64,000 nucleotides of DNA from Cocos nucifera (Eukaryota > Streptophyta > Magnoliopsida > Arecales > Arecaceae), in contig QRFJ01000007.1 in assembly GCA_006176705.1 (NCBI GenBank), positions 1,709,089-1,773,088 on the forward strand, read 5' to 3'. This document shows, in pieces, positions 38,501-52,900 of the stretch. The translations under genes and the position numbers were made by a program. Numbering within the stretch: position 1 is the stretch's first letter; each line of letters opens with the position of its first letter. Under the pieces are notes generated by a model. It had not been told where the DNA came from. It saw only the letters and a program-made list of their open reading frames with translations, and did not search any database.

Positions 38501-41500
38501 CAATGTACTTGTGTTTTATCATTTAATTATAGTTGTTGCCATCTTTAGAAATGATCACTAAGATGTCTTGCATTCATCCATATATGTACAGGTAGCAAGC
38601 CAAGAAACAAGCCTTGTTGCTAGATGTCGAAGAATATATGCTCATGCACATGATTATCACATCAATTCAATTTCTAATAACAGGTTCATGTCACACCCTT
38701 CACCTTTCCTTGTGGTGTCATCAATTCTTTGGTCTTGCTTTATGTCTTATACTTGGTTTGGAGATTTTTTGATGCAAATTTCATATATTTCCCCCTTTTC
38801 TTTTTTGGGAACAGTTGAAACTCCTGTTGAGTGATATGTTAATTGCTCCCATATATTTAAGGGACAATTTATCTACTTCTTAATCTGGATTGTAAGTTTT
38901 ACTATTGCTTAAGCCAAATGCTTAGAAATGGATAGTGGAACAAGAAAAAAAAAAGTCTCTAGAATATTTTTGAACCCTGGTAATTGTCTTGAAAGACTTA
39001 AAAAGTAGGTTATATGCAGAATTTTTTTATTTGAGGTGGAAGTGTTTTGTCAGTTTGTGAGAAAGGCCATAGATCTCACTGCTGAGAAGTTGGTTTGGAA
39101 TGTCTCCTGAGAGGGTAAATGACTTAGCAAGGTTATGAAAATGTGATTTAATAAGTGTTCATTTTAGCATTTCGCAGTGGCTTATGTGTTTGGGAAAATT
39201 GGATGGTACTGCCTATCTTGACTATGTTGCAATAACTGAGGATGATTTTCTTACAAATTTTTTGGGATTGATTTACATTTATCTCCTTATATAGAGTCTG
39301 GATGGAACCCTTGTCTTTCCTTTTTTCTTATGCTGAAGAAAAAATAATTTACTGAACTGGACTATCATCTGTTTGCAACTTTCATAATTAACTTAAGTGA
39401 TCTTTTGTGAATTGTAAGTTATTTTTTTGCTTGTAACTTCTTGGTCCTTCCAACCTATTTCAATGAGACTTTAGTGGTATTATTAAAAAATACGGTTAAA
39501 TTCTTATGTCTTATGCCTAACCTGGTATGTTTTGTATGTCTTGACAGCACTATGTAACCTACTAACATTTTCAGGAGGGTGTAGTATTTAATTTTATGTG
39601 TAATTCGTGATACAAACTCATGCTTTATTTCTTAAGATATCCATGCTCTCTTCTTAAAAATTTCTTATTTGATGATAACTTAATGTAATTTCACTATTTT
39701 CTTGTTGGCCAGTGATGGTGAGACCTTCATATCAGCGGATGACTTGCGAATAAACCTTTGGAATTTGGAAATTAGCAACCAGAGTTTTAACATTGTCGAT
39801 GTGAAACCCGCAAATATGGAAGATCTAACTGGTATGAATATTTGGCCTGAGTAGGTGATACTTCTATCTTGTAAAATTGGAGCTGGAATTTTCAAATTTA
39901 TACAAGCATCATAATTTTCTGAAGCTAATGAAACATATGTAAAGATAATGGACTTCCTGATAAAATTACAGATGTTGAGAATTTGATGCTAATCCATAGC
40001 TCATCTGGTTTTGATGGTAAGTGTAAAATTAGGGGTATCTATGGGCTATGCTTGGTTGGTTTACCTGATTTGAGTCCAAATGTTATACCTGAGCCTGACC
40101 ATCCCTGATGCTAGGCCAAGCATAGGTTTCTGATTCTGGGCTGGGCATAAATCAGGCCTGAGTCATTTTTTCCCATCTGTTGAGTCCAGGGCTGGCCCAA
40201 CAGGCTTGTGCTTGAGGTTGAGATGATTATTTCTTTGGTGGGCCTTCTGTCTGATTGGACTGCACCAGCCTACCAACGCTCACCTAATTTTACATGCCCC
40301 TTTTCTGTGATATGCATCATTTTGCCTGATTTAGCATGCCCCTTTTCTGTGATATGTATTATTTTGGAGTTCATTTGAAATATGACTTAAGCTCAACTGG
40401 TTTGGTGGGTTCCCATCATGTATTATTGTGGTTGTAGCAATGAAAGTAAATGGAATTAACTCATTTTCTGATGTTGCCAGAGGTGATTACATCGGCTGAG
40501 TTTCACCCGACTCATTGCAACACATTGGCATATAGTAGCTCAAAGGGCTCAATACGACTTATCGATCTGCGTCAATCTGCTTTATGCGATAATCATTCCC
40601 AGCTGTAAGTAACCACTCATTTATTTTGCATTTTGCATGAAAATCTTGCGACTAACCGTGCCTATGTTGAGTAGACAATGAAATTGCAATCTACTGGCGC
40701 AGTTAGAAGTTTCTTTTAGACTCTTTAGCATGTCTGATGTTGCTTTAGGTAATACTGTAATGGGACTTTTCCATATACAGGTTTGAGGAGGCACCAGGTT
40801 CAAGGTCATTTTTTACCGAGATCATTGCTTCAGTTTCAGATATTAAATTTGGAAAAGACGGAAGGCACATCCTAAGTCGTGATTATATGATGCTTAAGGT
40901 TCATACATTTGTATACCTCTTGCAATTTAGTTTTTTAATTATTTTGTTTTTCTTGAGTGATTAGCCATATGAATTATGCTTGCTGGAAAAGCATCATGCT
41001 TTTACATTTTAAAGCATTCCAGAAAATATTCTTTTGTTTTAGAAGTTGTGTGCAGTGGTTTCTAAATTTGAGCCATAATTTCGGAGACAAGATACTTAAT
41101 TAGTACTTATGGAGGAACTAAGAAATATTTTGAACATAATATTTGATAAATTTTACATCTTTTTTTAAAGCACATGATGAATCATTTTCATTAATCAAGA
41201 ATCCCCAAGATGTTGTAGTAAACAATGTGAGTTTTTGTAGTAATAGGTGAAACTTTGCTTTTGTTTGGTTTTTGTTATGCAGTTAAGAATATAATACTGT
41301 AAAGATGTCATTGATCCAAAGGTTTCAACTGGTTGTCAGTAAAGTGACTCTTTGTTCCTTTCTTTTCTTAGGCTTTGTTAGCTGTTTTGATCACATAATT
41401 TTGAATTGGTAGTTTGAATAATTTCCGGTTACTGCAATGGCAAGTAAGTGTTTTAAAAATTTAATAGTCAGATGAAATGGATGCTTCACATCAAGGTTAT

Positions 41501-43880
41501 GACCTGCTACTACCGGGATCAAGAGGTTCAAATCCATTTAGTTGAAGGACTAACCACGTTCACAACATCTATATTTGATTCTGATATTTTTATGTTACTG
41601 TTCAGCAATATTGCATGAGAGAACTTATTGGCTGTTCTTTTACAGATTGTCTAATATATTAGTGAGTGGCCCAAACAACACTGGAGCAAGGTAATAATGG
41701 TGTTGAAAATGCATAAAAGGAAGAAGTAATATAATGCAATATTATAAGGAGCAATTTCGTGGATCAGAAGTTCAGAACTATATCCGTATTGCAAGCTTAA
41801 GTGCCTATGAGTCACAACTAACTCATTTCACGTGTTTATGTAATTTCAGTTTTGCCCTCATGCTGTGTAAACTCTTACAGCTTTCTTTTGGATTGCACAT
41901 TCTAGATCTCAGGAAGACACTTTAGACAGTATTCCATCATTGTGGGCAGTAATGTGACTTTGGCAGTTGACCCTTTTAGTCTATGATGACTTTCCTATAG
42001 TCTGAAAAGATCAAAGACTGGACTTTGTCAATGTTTTAAGCTGTGCACACTTTTGTTGGAGAAATAAGGTTTCTCCTTGTTATGCAATCTGTGATCCTTT
42101 GAAATTTGTAGGCAAATGAGGATTCAGGGGCTCCTTGTTATACAAAATTGTGATATTTTCTACTTCAAAGCAATCAATGATGTAGCATGTATGTGCATAA
42201 ACACACTCTTTTCCCCTTGCTGCAAGGTTTAAAGTCCCAGTCCGGTATTGATTGCAGACTGGGTTGGTACAATACTAGGGTGGTTCCATACTGATACTTG
42301 GGACATGTTGGCGTCGTGGTATGTAAGGATACATCATTCTTTTATGTTTTCCCTTTTGTTTTGATATTCTTTATTGTTGTTAAGGGCTTTCCCTTTTTTA
42401 TTTTTGGTCATAAATTAGGCTTAGGTGAGGTTTTTTAGTCCGTGCCTTCATGTAGATATGGCTTGGAGGAGGACAGATTTGGGCTCCACTAGCTGAATTT
42501 GAGCACTCTCTCCTCTTCCTCTCTTTCTCCCTTTCCCTTTCCTCTTCCTGTTTGAACGCCAACAGCAACAAAGAAAATGTGACTGGTGCCTTTTTTTACT
42601 CATTCAGGGCCCTAGGATGGTATCCAGCAGAACCAGCTGGTGCCGGTCCTTGTCCAGCTTGGTTTTGGTTGGTACCATCTTGGATGGTTTGGATCTGAGG
42701 GATCAGGGTCTTGGGCTTGTCCCAGGACCTGGTCAGTCACTGGTTCAATCTGGATGCACAGTATGGAGCAGTACTGACCAAACCTTGGATCCGTGTTTTG
42801 CTCCACTTTGTATCTTGAAGAAAGTTCATAGAAAGTAAAAGTCGAATATCCATCCTAGATAAAGCTCATGCACCCATCATCCTGGGCTGAGTGAGGCTGA
42901 TGCTCTTTATATTTTTATGAAATCATCATATGTGCTTCACGTGTGCCAGGTGGTGGTAGCAAATGATTGAACTCTTTCTCCCTTTTTCCCCATCCCCTGG
43001 CTTGGGCACAACAGAAAACAAATATGGTAAAGTTTAAGGCACAGCTTCACTCTAGTTCATTTATAAGCTAGCAATTCTGCCCTTTAATTGAGGCACGTGA
43101 AAGTTTTTCCCTTTCCTTGTTAATTTTTTAATATGAAGAATGATGATGCTATTTGTCTAGCAGTATTGCAGCTCTACCTTGATTTATGTGTAACTATTTC
43201 TGGTGTCTGTAGGATTTACATGTAGCTATTTTTGATGTCTGTTTGTAGCATTAGTCTGTTATATCTTTTGCACTATTTCCAATCAAGCAGAGATCATAGC
43301 TCATGATGTTGGTTTTTGTTTTATTTTGTTGCCTCATTTAGATTTGCTTTCCTTTTTCTTTCTTATGTGATTTTTCCAGCTATGGGACATAAACATGGAT
43401 TCTGGTCCTGTTGCAACTTTTCAGGTCCATGAATATTTAAGGCCTAAGGTAATTTGTTTTCGTTACAGTTTAGCTCATGGCAATTATAGTTGGTGAGAAA
43501 GATCCAATGTACCATGTACTTTGGTTATGATGGTTCTATTTTCATACAGTTATGTGATTTATATGAAAGTGACTCCATCTTTGACAAATTTGAGTGCTGC
43601 CTAAGTGGTGATGGACTACGGGTAGCAACTGGTTCTTACAGGTGTGCGTTCTACTGGCCTGTTTTTTTGGTTGTTGCTATTTCTTTCGTTAATATTGATG
43701 GTGCTGCTACTGTTTGTGCAACAACCAGCAATCTCTTTCGTGTGTTTGGTTGTGTTGCTGGAAGCACAGAGGCGACAACTTTGGAGGCCAGCAAAACTCC
43801 TACGAGGTTTGATTGAAATGATCATGATAATTTTACATACTTGTTACTGACAAAAGGATTTGACTCAAAATCCTTTTTTC

Positions 43881-43920
<40 letters not shown>

Positions 43921-46900
43921 GGTGGGGGGGGAGAGGGGGTGTTAGAAATGAGCCAGGTGAACATTTTTGTTTTTCTTGATTTAGAATTTGCTGAATGTCA
44001 CCATATGCAGGCATTGTATCTTTGCTCATATCCAGATATGGTCAATACATTTTAAGTTACATGGTTGAAAATGGACGAAAATGTTTTTTTATTTTTTTAA
44101 AATATGAAGCTTCAATTACAAGGATATGGACTGGGGAAAATTTAGCCCTTTATATTAGTGAATGATGGAGAGGGGTGTGCAGTGTCAACCCAAATTGCTG
44201 GTTTAGTATTGTAAGCTATGGGATTAACGTTTATAATGTGTAAGAGCTGGCACCTGACGATACTATGGTGTCTGAGAATCTACAAGTACAAAATTGTGCT
44301 TGTAATTTGGCTGTTATTTGTTGTGGAGCGATAACATAGCAATAGTAGTAATTGCTACGTGGCATGAATCACATCATCATGGATGCATGTGGTTATTGAT
44401 GCATCGTACCACCATACTAAGATGAATGCTGGAATTACTGTAAGATAGGTTTGAAGAAAGTGATAGGACACTTCAGAGATGATAAAGTGTGTTGCCTAGA
44501 AATGTAGCAACCCAAGAGGGGGGTGAATTGGATTATTTTAAAAACTTTAAGCCAAATCAAACTTTAAACAAGTATGTGCTTTTATTTAAGCTAAGTTGTG
44601 TATTTGAGACGTATATAATACAAGCAACAACGGAATCAAGATATAATTAGGGCTATATAAGAATTAAATTAAGCTAAGCAAAAGTTGAAAGCATGCAAGA
44701 TAAGAGAGAAAAGGTACAATACAAATACTAAATAATTTATAGTAATTCGGTGTACCCTTGCACACAACACAAATACTAAATAATTTATAGTAATTCGGTG
44801 CACCCTCGCACCTACATTCACTCCCTAAGAGCCTCTTGGGAATTCCATTATAATCTCCTGACTATAGTGTGTTTATTTTAACCTAGGATCACAAACAAAC
44901 TTAGTTGGTTTTCTAGGATCACCAACCACAATCTTATACTGATAGTTTTTCGAGCTCACTATCAATCCAGTTGGTTTTCCAGATCACCAACCAAAGCCTT
45001 ACACAATGGCCAATCTTGGCTTGGACGAGCCTTCACCTCAAGTTTTTTCCCCCAAAGAAACTTGTAAAGAAAACAAGAGTGCAAGTATAAAATTTTAGAA
45101 CAAAGTAAAATACAAAAGATGAACTCTTTGAATCCTAAAGTAGAAGATGTAGGATTGCTCTTTGAGGCTTGACTTCTCTTCAAATGATGTTTGAGAGGAT
45201 GTGGAGAATGTTGGAGTAGATTGCACTTGAAAGCTTGCTGAAATTTGTGCGTAATTTTCTTTTTTCTTTTTTTTTTTTTCCAATGGTATTCAATGATCCT
45301 CACATAAATTGATTTGTTTCTTTTTTTGATCATCTTCTTTTTTCTCATCAGCAAGTTTGGAAGTTTATAAATCCTTTTAAGAAGCCAAACTAGCCATTTC
45401 TAGCTGTTAGGAAGTAAAAACTAGCCGTTAGAAATAATTTTGCATACTTCTGAAATTTTGCAGAGCTAGTTGTTGGAGCCTCAAGTCGACTCGGCTGACC
45501 CCTCGAGTCGACTCGACTATTCTGCGAGTTTGCCCCTAAGTTTTGTCCTGAAAATTAGTCTCTCTGTATTTTTCTAAGACCTCGACTCGACCAACTCGAG
45601 TCGACTCGAGCCTTTTGCTTGAGTGAAATATTTTTCTGCTCTGAAAAATTACTTTTCTACCATTCTGTATTCGAGTTGACTCGAATCCAACTTGAGTGGA
45701 CTTAGAGGTATGCCAGCTGAAATTTTTATATGCCAAAATGCTTTTTCTTCATTGTTTTAGTTTGAGTCGACTCGGAATCCATCTTGAGTCGACTTGGATG
45801 ACAGCCTACTAAAAAATTTTGTATATTTTTTTATTTTAGGGGCTCTTTGTCTTCAACTTTTAAGGACTTCTTTCATTTTGATTTTTATGATCTTTTTCAT
45901 CATTAAGGCTTCCAAAAACTTCTTATTTAAGCTCTATTTGACCATTAATCATCATTCTTTTGAAATGATTCTTCTACGAATAATTTCTTCATTTTAAACA
46001 CCTAGAAAATTCTACATTCACTTTTGAACATATAATTAGTACCATAATCATTCAATGTTTTGTAATTATCAAAATTAATCATAGGGTTAATAATCCCTCC
46101 TTTTTTGATGATGACAAAATTTTGAGTATATGCATAACAAAATATAACATGAACATGAATCATGAAGTGAATAAGTGAGCACTTTCAAAAACATACTTCA
46201 TGAATGCTTCAATAAGATTTATCATAGAATTTTCATCATAAATTTTGATACCAAAATTCAATAACGATATTCAAGATGGCACATATCCAAACATACTCAT
46301 TTTATATAAACATTTCAAGCAAGCAAATGAGCATCTTACATCTTAAACATATTTTTCTTGCGTATACTAAATTTAAACATAAAGCATGGGAGCATGTAAT
46401 TAATTCAAATATAAACTTTAACAAGCATATACTTAACATAATATCTCTCTCTTTTTTTGACAGCATTAGAAAGTCCAAGGAAAAGATTTAAGATGAATCA
46501 TCAAAATCAATTCAAATTCAAATATACACACATTCAATGTTTAAATTCAAAAATTTCAACTTGTGATACCATCTTCTCTTTTGGATAACTACTTTTTTAA
46601 AATTTGATAGAAAATTTATATTGAATTTTTTTTTTTTTAAAATCAATATATGTTAAAATGAAACATAGCTCCCCATTTTTGAATAAAGTTGATTAATTTA
46701 AATTTTCAAATTCAAAGATAATTGTTTTGAAATTTAAGAATCGAATATCAGTATAGCTTTTCAAAATAAAAATGTTTGAGTATTAAGACCAAGCATAAGA
46801 TATATTTTAACATTCATCACTTTCTTTTCATATATTTCATATTCATCATTTTCTCACAACGCTCCTAAAATTCAGAAATGATATTATGAATGTATCAGAG

Positions 46901-49900
46901 TAAATCTATGGTCCTAACACATAGTATTCGAGCAAAATCAGAGCAAAATATGTTATCAATACAACATATGTTTGAAAAGAAGATTGTTTGATATCAATTA
47001 TAAAAATAAACATCTTTATACCAATTTTAATACCTATTATTAAAAAAAAGCTTAAATAGTAAATTTTTTAGATATTTTTCTTGATACAAAGAAAATGAGC
47101 ATTTCTTTCTTATCTTGAGATGTATCAATCAATTTGAAACATAAAGGTATCAATCTTATAATTTATCTCAAGAAATAATGTTAATCATATATTTATGCAA
47201 AACAGATTTGAGACAATGCATTCTTTTCTTTTGCCAAAGGTAAAGTAATAGAGTATAAAGCAATAATGGTCTATTTGATACCAATTGTTAAAGTTTATGA
47301 TCAAGGAAGATGAATCGATAAAATTCAGATCAAATTATTTTGATAGATTATTTTGAATTGATATTAATAGACCATGTAAAGCAAATCATAGGGAATTTTT
47401 TTTAAAAAAATTTAAATTTAGATCTTTCTTTTCTTAAGAAGCACTACTTAATTAAGTTCAGAAAAGGTATGAAATTTTTTGAATTTGTCTTAAATAATAT
47501 CATTTAAACCATACAAAACTAAATTTGAGACAAACACAATCTTCTCTTTTTGCTAAAAGATAAAACAATAGAATTTAAGACAAGAATAAACTACTTGATA
47601 CCAATTATGAGAATTAGGATACCAATTGTAATAGTATTCTTAAAAAATTCTGCTTGATACAAATTAAAAGAAGTTTGAACCTATATCTTTTAAAAATATT
47701 TTATTTAAAATAAAAAATAATCAATTTAATTCTTGGTATCAAATATTTTGATATTCAATTCAAATAGCAACTATCCAAAAAGAATTATCTTTCTTTTTTT
47801 GATCAATGTAGATTTATAAGTACATCTCTTCCTTTTGAATAATGGTGGATACATTAAATGGATTCTCAAATTCAATTATGGAGGAGCTTGAGTTTCAAAA
47901 ATTTCAAAGTATTGAAGCTTTTCAATGATTAGGGATATGCATAAGATAAACTTTATTGCTTTCTTTCTTTGAAAAGTATCAATCATATATGTTCTTAAAG
48001 GATGTCATTTTTTTAGATTTGTCTCGAAAGATATCATATCAAAAATATATCGAAGCAAGGTATGGTATCGAATAAAGTATACTTGAGAAGAAGATAGTTT
48101 TATATCAATTATTTTGAAAAACAAACCAAATAGTATCTTCTTTGAAAATTTTTTTTGATATCAAATTAAGATACCACTTGAAGTTTTCAAATTCATTTTT
48201 TGAAAATAAACAAGTTGTAGCAAAGTATTTTTCAGATACCAATTAATTATAAAATGGTACAATCAAATTAAATAAAATATGAATGGTGTTGGGGATAAAT
48301 CTCGCTCCCGCCAAAGTTCAACCTAGTGTTTAGCCTAATGCAGCTGATAATCACGGAAGAGCTTCGATCGAAAATTCTCTCCCCAGTGGTCAAACCCCAC
48401 CCAATCTCCTCCAGCGGCCGAACTCATTCAGTGGCCGAACTCCTCTAGCTGTCGAACCCAATCGAACTCTTCAATGGTCGAGCCCCAGCTGAACTTCTCC
48501 AGCGGTAGAACTTCTTTCGGATTTCTTCAGCAGTCGGATTCCTTTAGGAGCTAAACTCCTAGATTTCTCCTTCAGTCGGGCTTCTATGGGAGCCAAACTC
48601 CTTCCAGATTTCTCCTTTAGTCGGACTTCTACGGGAGCCGAACTCCTTTCGGATTTCTCCAGGAGCCGAACTCCTCCAGTAGTCGGATTCCTTCAGGAGC
48701 TGAATTTTTTCAGCAGTCGGATTCCTCCGGGAGTCGTACTTCTTTCGAACTTCTCTAGCAGTCGGATTTCTTCAGGAGCTGAACTCCTTCCAGACTTTTC
48801 CTTCAGACGGATTCCTACAGGTGATCCCACTACTGAACGGTTACAATTATCATTTATCAGGACAGTTATGATTGTCATTTATCAGAACGATTACGATCGA
48901 CATTTATCAAGACAGTTACGACTATCATTTATCAGGACAGTTACAACAAGCTCCGTCCATAAAAAGGGATTCTCCAGATACGTTTTCTCTAAACTCTCTT
49001 CTCCTCAAAACTCTGTCGAATTCTTTCCCGAACACTCCATTTCTGTTGGCCAGAAGATATAACTTGACCGTCGGAGGGTCTTACTAGAGCCACCACCACC
49101 GACTTCGGATGGAACTTTGTTTTGCAGGTCACCAACGGCGGCCTCGTCTTCCTCGACTCCAGTTTGATCCGGCGTCAATCAAATTTTGCACCAACAAAAT
49201 CGGCGCTAGGAGGATCCTCTGTTCTTGAGGTTTCTTTGATCTTAAAGGAGTGCTTAGCAGCGATCTAGAGTTTTTCTCAGAAAAAATATCTCTCAGAAAA
49301 GCTTCGACCCGGTGATCAACGGCCTTTGCAGTCAGATCCTGTCCAGATACATCCATTCCCACTCCAAATCCGATAATTTAAGCTCCACCTGCAGCCATGG
49401 TGGATGCGGAGCAGTTCAACTTGCTGGTCCAACAAGTTCGCAGTCATATGGAGGCAGTGCAGGCCATACATCGGCAGGCTCCGACGCAAATTCAGCTGGA
49501 TCAGGTTTTTTCGGAGCCTCATGATCCGGTCGGAGAACAGCTGATTCGGGTTAGCCGATCGATGACCTCCGAAAAGAAAAAACAGAGGGTAGAGAGTCAG
49601 CTCGAATCATGATTCGACCCCGGGAGAAGCTTTGCCCCCATTCCATCAGAAAATTTTGAAGATCAACGATCGTGAAGATCTCAATCAAAGGCTCCAGGAA
49701 ATGAGCCGACGGATCGAAGAGCTCCGTCATACCCCCCCACACAGTAATAATATTTGCACTGATCCTCCTTTTTCTTAGGAGATTATGCAGGAACCTATCT
49801 CGCCGAACTTCAAGCTTCCGCAATTTAAGAGTTACGATGGGACCGCCGATCCAATCGACCATCTAGAGGCCTTTCGGACAATGATGTTGCTTCACGGCGC

Positions 49901-52900
49901 GTCAGACGCTATTTTGTGCCGGGCTTTCTCGTCCACCCTCAAGGGAGCCGCTAGGAACTGGTACTCAGCACTTAAGCTGGGTATCATCTTTTCCTTTGAT
50001 CAGATGAGCTATCAGTTCGCGGCTCACTTTGTCAGCAGTCGACGTCCGTGCCGAGATTCGGATTTTCTGATGACCATCAAGCAGGAGGGGAAATTAATCC
50101 GGGCTTATGTCATCCGATTTAATGCAGCTGCGTTGGAGGTCCGAAATCTGGACCAATTCATCCCCATGGCCGCACTCAAGGGTAGCCTTCAGAAGAATGA
50201 TTTGCTGTTCTCCCTGGAAAAAAGTATCCTAGGGATTTCGTCGATATGCTAGCTCGGACTGAAGGTTACGCTCGAGCTGAAGAGGCCTTCAAGGCCAAGG
50301 ATGATGAAGCCTTTGGTAAGCGATGAATCGGCAAGCCGGGCGGGCCCGTCGAGGAAGGAAAGTCGAGTGAAACTCGGCCGCGCTCTCGAACTTCCTTTGA
50401 GCGCAAGCGAGTCCGAACTCCTTCCCGGCCTTAGAGGCAGGGAAGCTCGGATAGAAGGGCGCGGCGGGGTTCTTCCCAACGAAGATTTCACAACTACGCC
50501 CCTCTCAATGCTTCGAAAATTCAAATGCTGATGGAAATCAGGGAGCAACTGCTAAGACCGGAAAGGATGCGCTCTCACCCCAGCAAGTGCAATCCTAATA
50601 AGTTCTGCCTTTATCATCGTGATCACGATCATGACACTGAGGAGTGTATCCAACTTCAGGATGAGATCGAAGAGCTCATTAGGCGAGGCAGACTAGGTCG
50701 ATTCCTGCGACGACGGTTTGAAGGGTTGGAAGATCGGCCGAGGGCATTGCCGCAACTTGAGCCACCAAGTGGGAGGATCAACAAGAAGATCGGCCGCCTT
50801 TCGGCATCATCAACACGATCTCGGAAGGACTTTGACAAGGAGAGACCAGTGGATCCGAGGGATTAGTGAAGAGACAGAGAACTAGAGAACCCATAACCTT
50901 CACAGAGGCAGATGCTCTGGGGGTCCAGTTCCCGCACAAATGATGCAGTTGTAATCTCTTTAAACATTGCCGACTATGATGTACGCCGCATTTTGGTAGA
51001 TAATAGAAGCTCGGCCGATGTATTGTTTTATGGTGGTTTCTGAAAAATGTTCTTATTCAATAACCACTTGGGGCCTATGAACTCTCCGTTGATAGGCTTC
51101 ACTGGCGATATCGTACCAGTTGAGGGCATAATAGGCCGTGACTGCAGGGCAACGTTCGAAACTGGCTAAGATATAGGTCGATTTTTTAGTCATAAGGACT
51201 CCGTTTGCCTATAATGCTATTCTCGGCCGACTTGGTCTAAATGCACTTCGGACGGTGGTGTCTACTTATTATTTGAAGATGAAGTTTCCGACAAGTTGCA
51301 GGATTGGAGAGGTCAGGGGAAATCAAGCTCTGGCAAGGCACTGCTACTCAATTGCCCTGTGAAAGAAAGCACAGTCCGACCCTTGTCCTGTTGACGGGAT
51401 AGATGTTCGCGATGACTTTGCCGAAGAACTGGGCGAGCCCTTAGAAGATCTTGTGACCATCCCCCTGAATGACGGAAATGCAGAGCATATGGTGCAAATT
51501 GGCTCCAATCTGGAAGATGAAGTTTGAGAGCAGCTCATCGTCTTCTTACGGAGGAATGCCGACGTCTTCGCCTGGGTTTCGACAGATATGTCTGGAATTG
51601 AGGTCGAGGTTATGGAACATCCCCTGACCATTGACCCCAAATATCGATCAGTCAAAGAAAGAGTTCGAGGCCATGCATCAGAAAGGCAGAAGATAATAGC
51701 AGAAGAAGTCGACAAGCTTCTCAACGTCGGATTTATCCGAGAAGTCAGCTATCCGACTTGGGTTTCAAATATAGTTCTGGTCAAGAAAGCCAACGGCAAG
51801 TAGAGGATGTGCATCGACTTTAAGAAGCTAAACAAGGTCTGCCCAAAAGACAGCTACCCACTATCCAGAATTGATCAACTGGTAGACGCAACCTCGGGCC
51901 ATGAGTTTCTTACCTTCATGGACGCCTTCTTCGGTTATAACCAGATACGGATGGTGCCGGAGGACGAAGAGAAAACTGCTTTTCTATCTGACCATGGTCT
52001 TTATTGTTACAGGGTTATGTCCTTTGGACTCAAGAATGCAGGGGCAACGTACCAGCGTTTGGTCAACAAGTTCTTCAAGAAGTAGATCGGCCGCAACATG
52101 GAGGTGTATGTGGATGACATGCTCGTCAAAAGCCGAGCTTTTATAAACCACCTCGTCGATCTTGAAGAGATCTTCAGCGCACTTAGGAAGCACAAGATGA
52201 AGCTGAATCCGACCAAGTGCGCATTTGGTGTGACCTCTGGAAAGTTTCGAGGGTTTATGGTATCGAGGCACGAGATTGAAGCAAATCCAGATAAAATCCG
52301 AGCCATTCAAGAAATGACTGCTCCAAAGATAATCAAAGAAGTTCAGTGCTTGATTGAAAAAGTGGCATCCTTAAATCGCTTCGTCTCGAGATCGATCGAA
52401 CGATGCATGCCCTTCTTCCAAGTTCTCAAGCAATCAAAGAATTTTTGCTGGACGACGGAATGCCAATGGGCGTTTGAGGAGCTCAAAAACTACCTCGGCT
52501 CGCCCCCATTGCTGGCAAAGTTTGAACCTGGAGAAGAATTATTCTTGTACCTAGTGATCTCCTCGGCGGTCTTGGCAATAGTCCTAGTCAAGGAGGAAGC
52601 AAAGATACAGTGGCTGGTCTACTACATAAGTCGGGTCCTAAGGGATGCAGAGATTAGGTACTCTAAGTTAGAAAAATTGGCTTACTCTCTTATAATTGCT
52701 ATTAGGAGGCTCCGACCTTACTTTCAGGGGCACACCATAACGGTCCTCACGGATCAACCAATAAAGACAGTCATTCAGCGAATGGACGCTTCCGGGAGAA
52801 TCGCAAAATGGGCAATCGAGCTCACGGAATTCGATATTAATCATTGAGCCCGGCCATCGATCAAAGTTTAGATATTAGTAGGTTTTGTAGTGGAATGTAC

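Noticed and set aside
41465..41565. tRNA-like B box GGTTCAAATCC suggesting a second SINE
   Set aside because: No convincing A box at the right distance and no tail or target duplication.
45794..45997. Hydrophobic 67-codon frame repeated at 62648-62893
   Set aside because: It lies inside both copia LTRs and reflects LTR sequence rather than a membrane protein gene.
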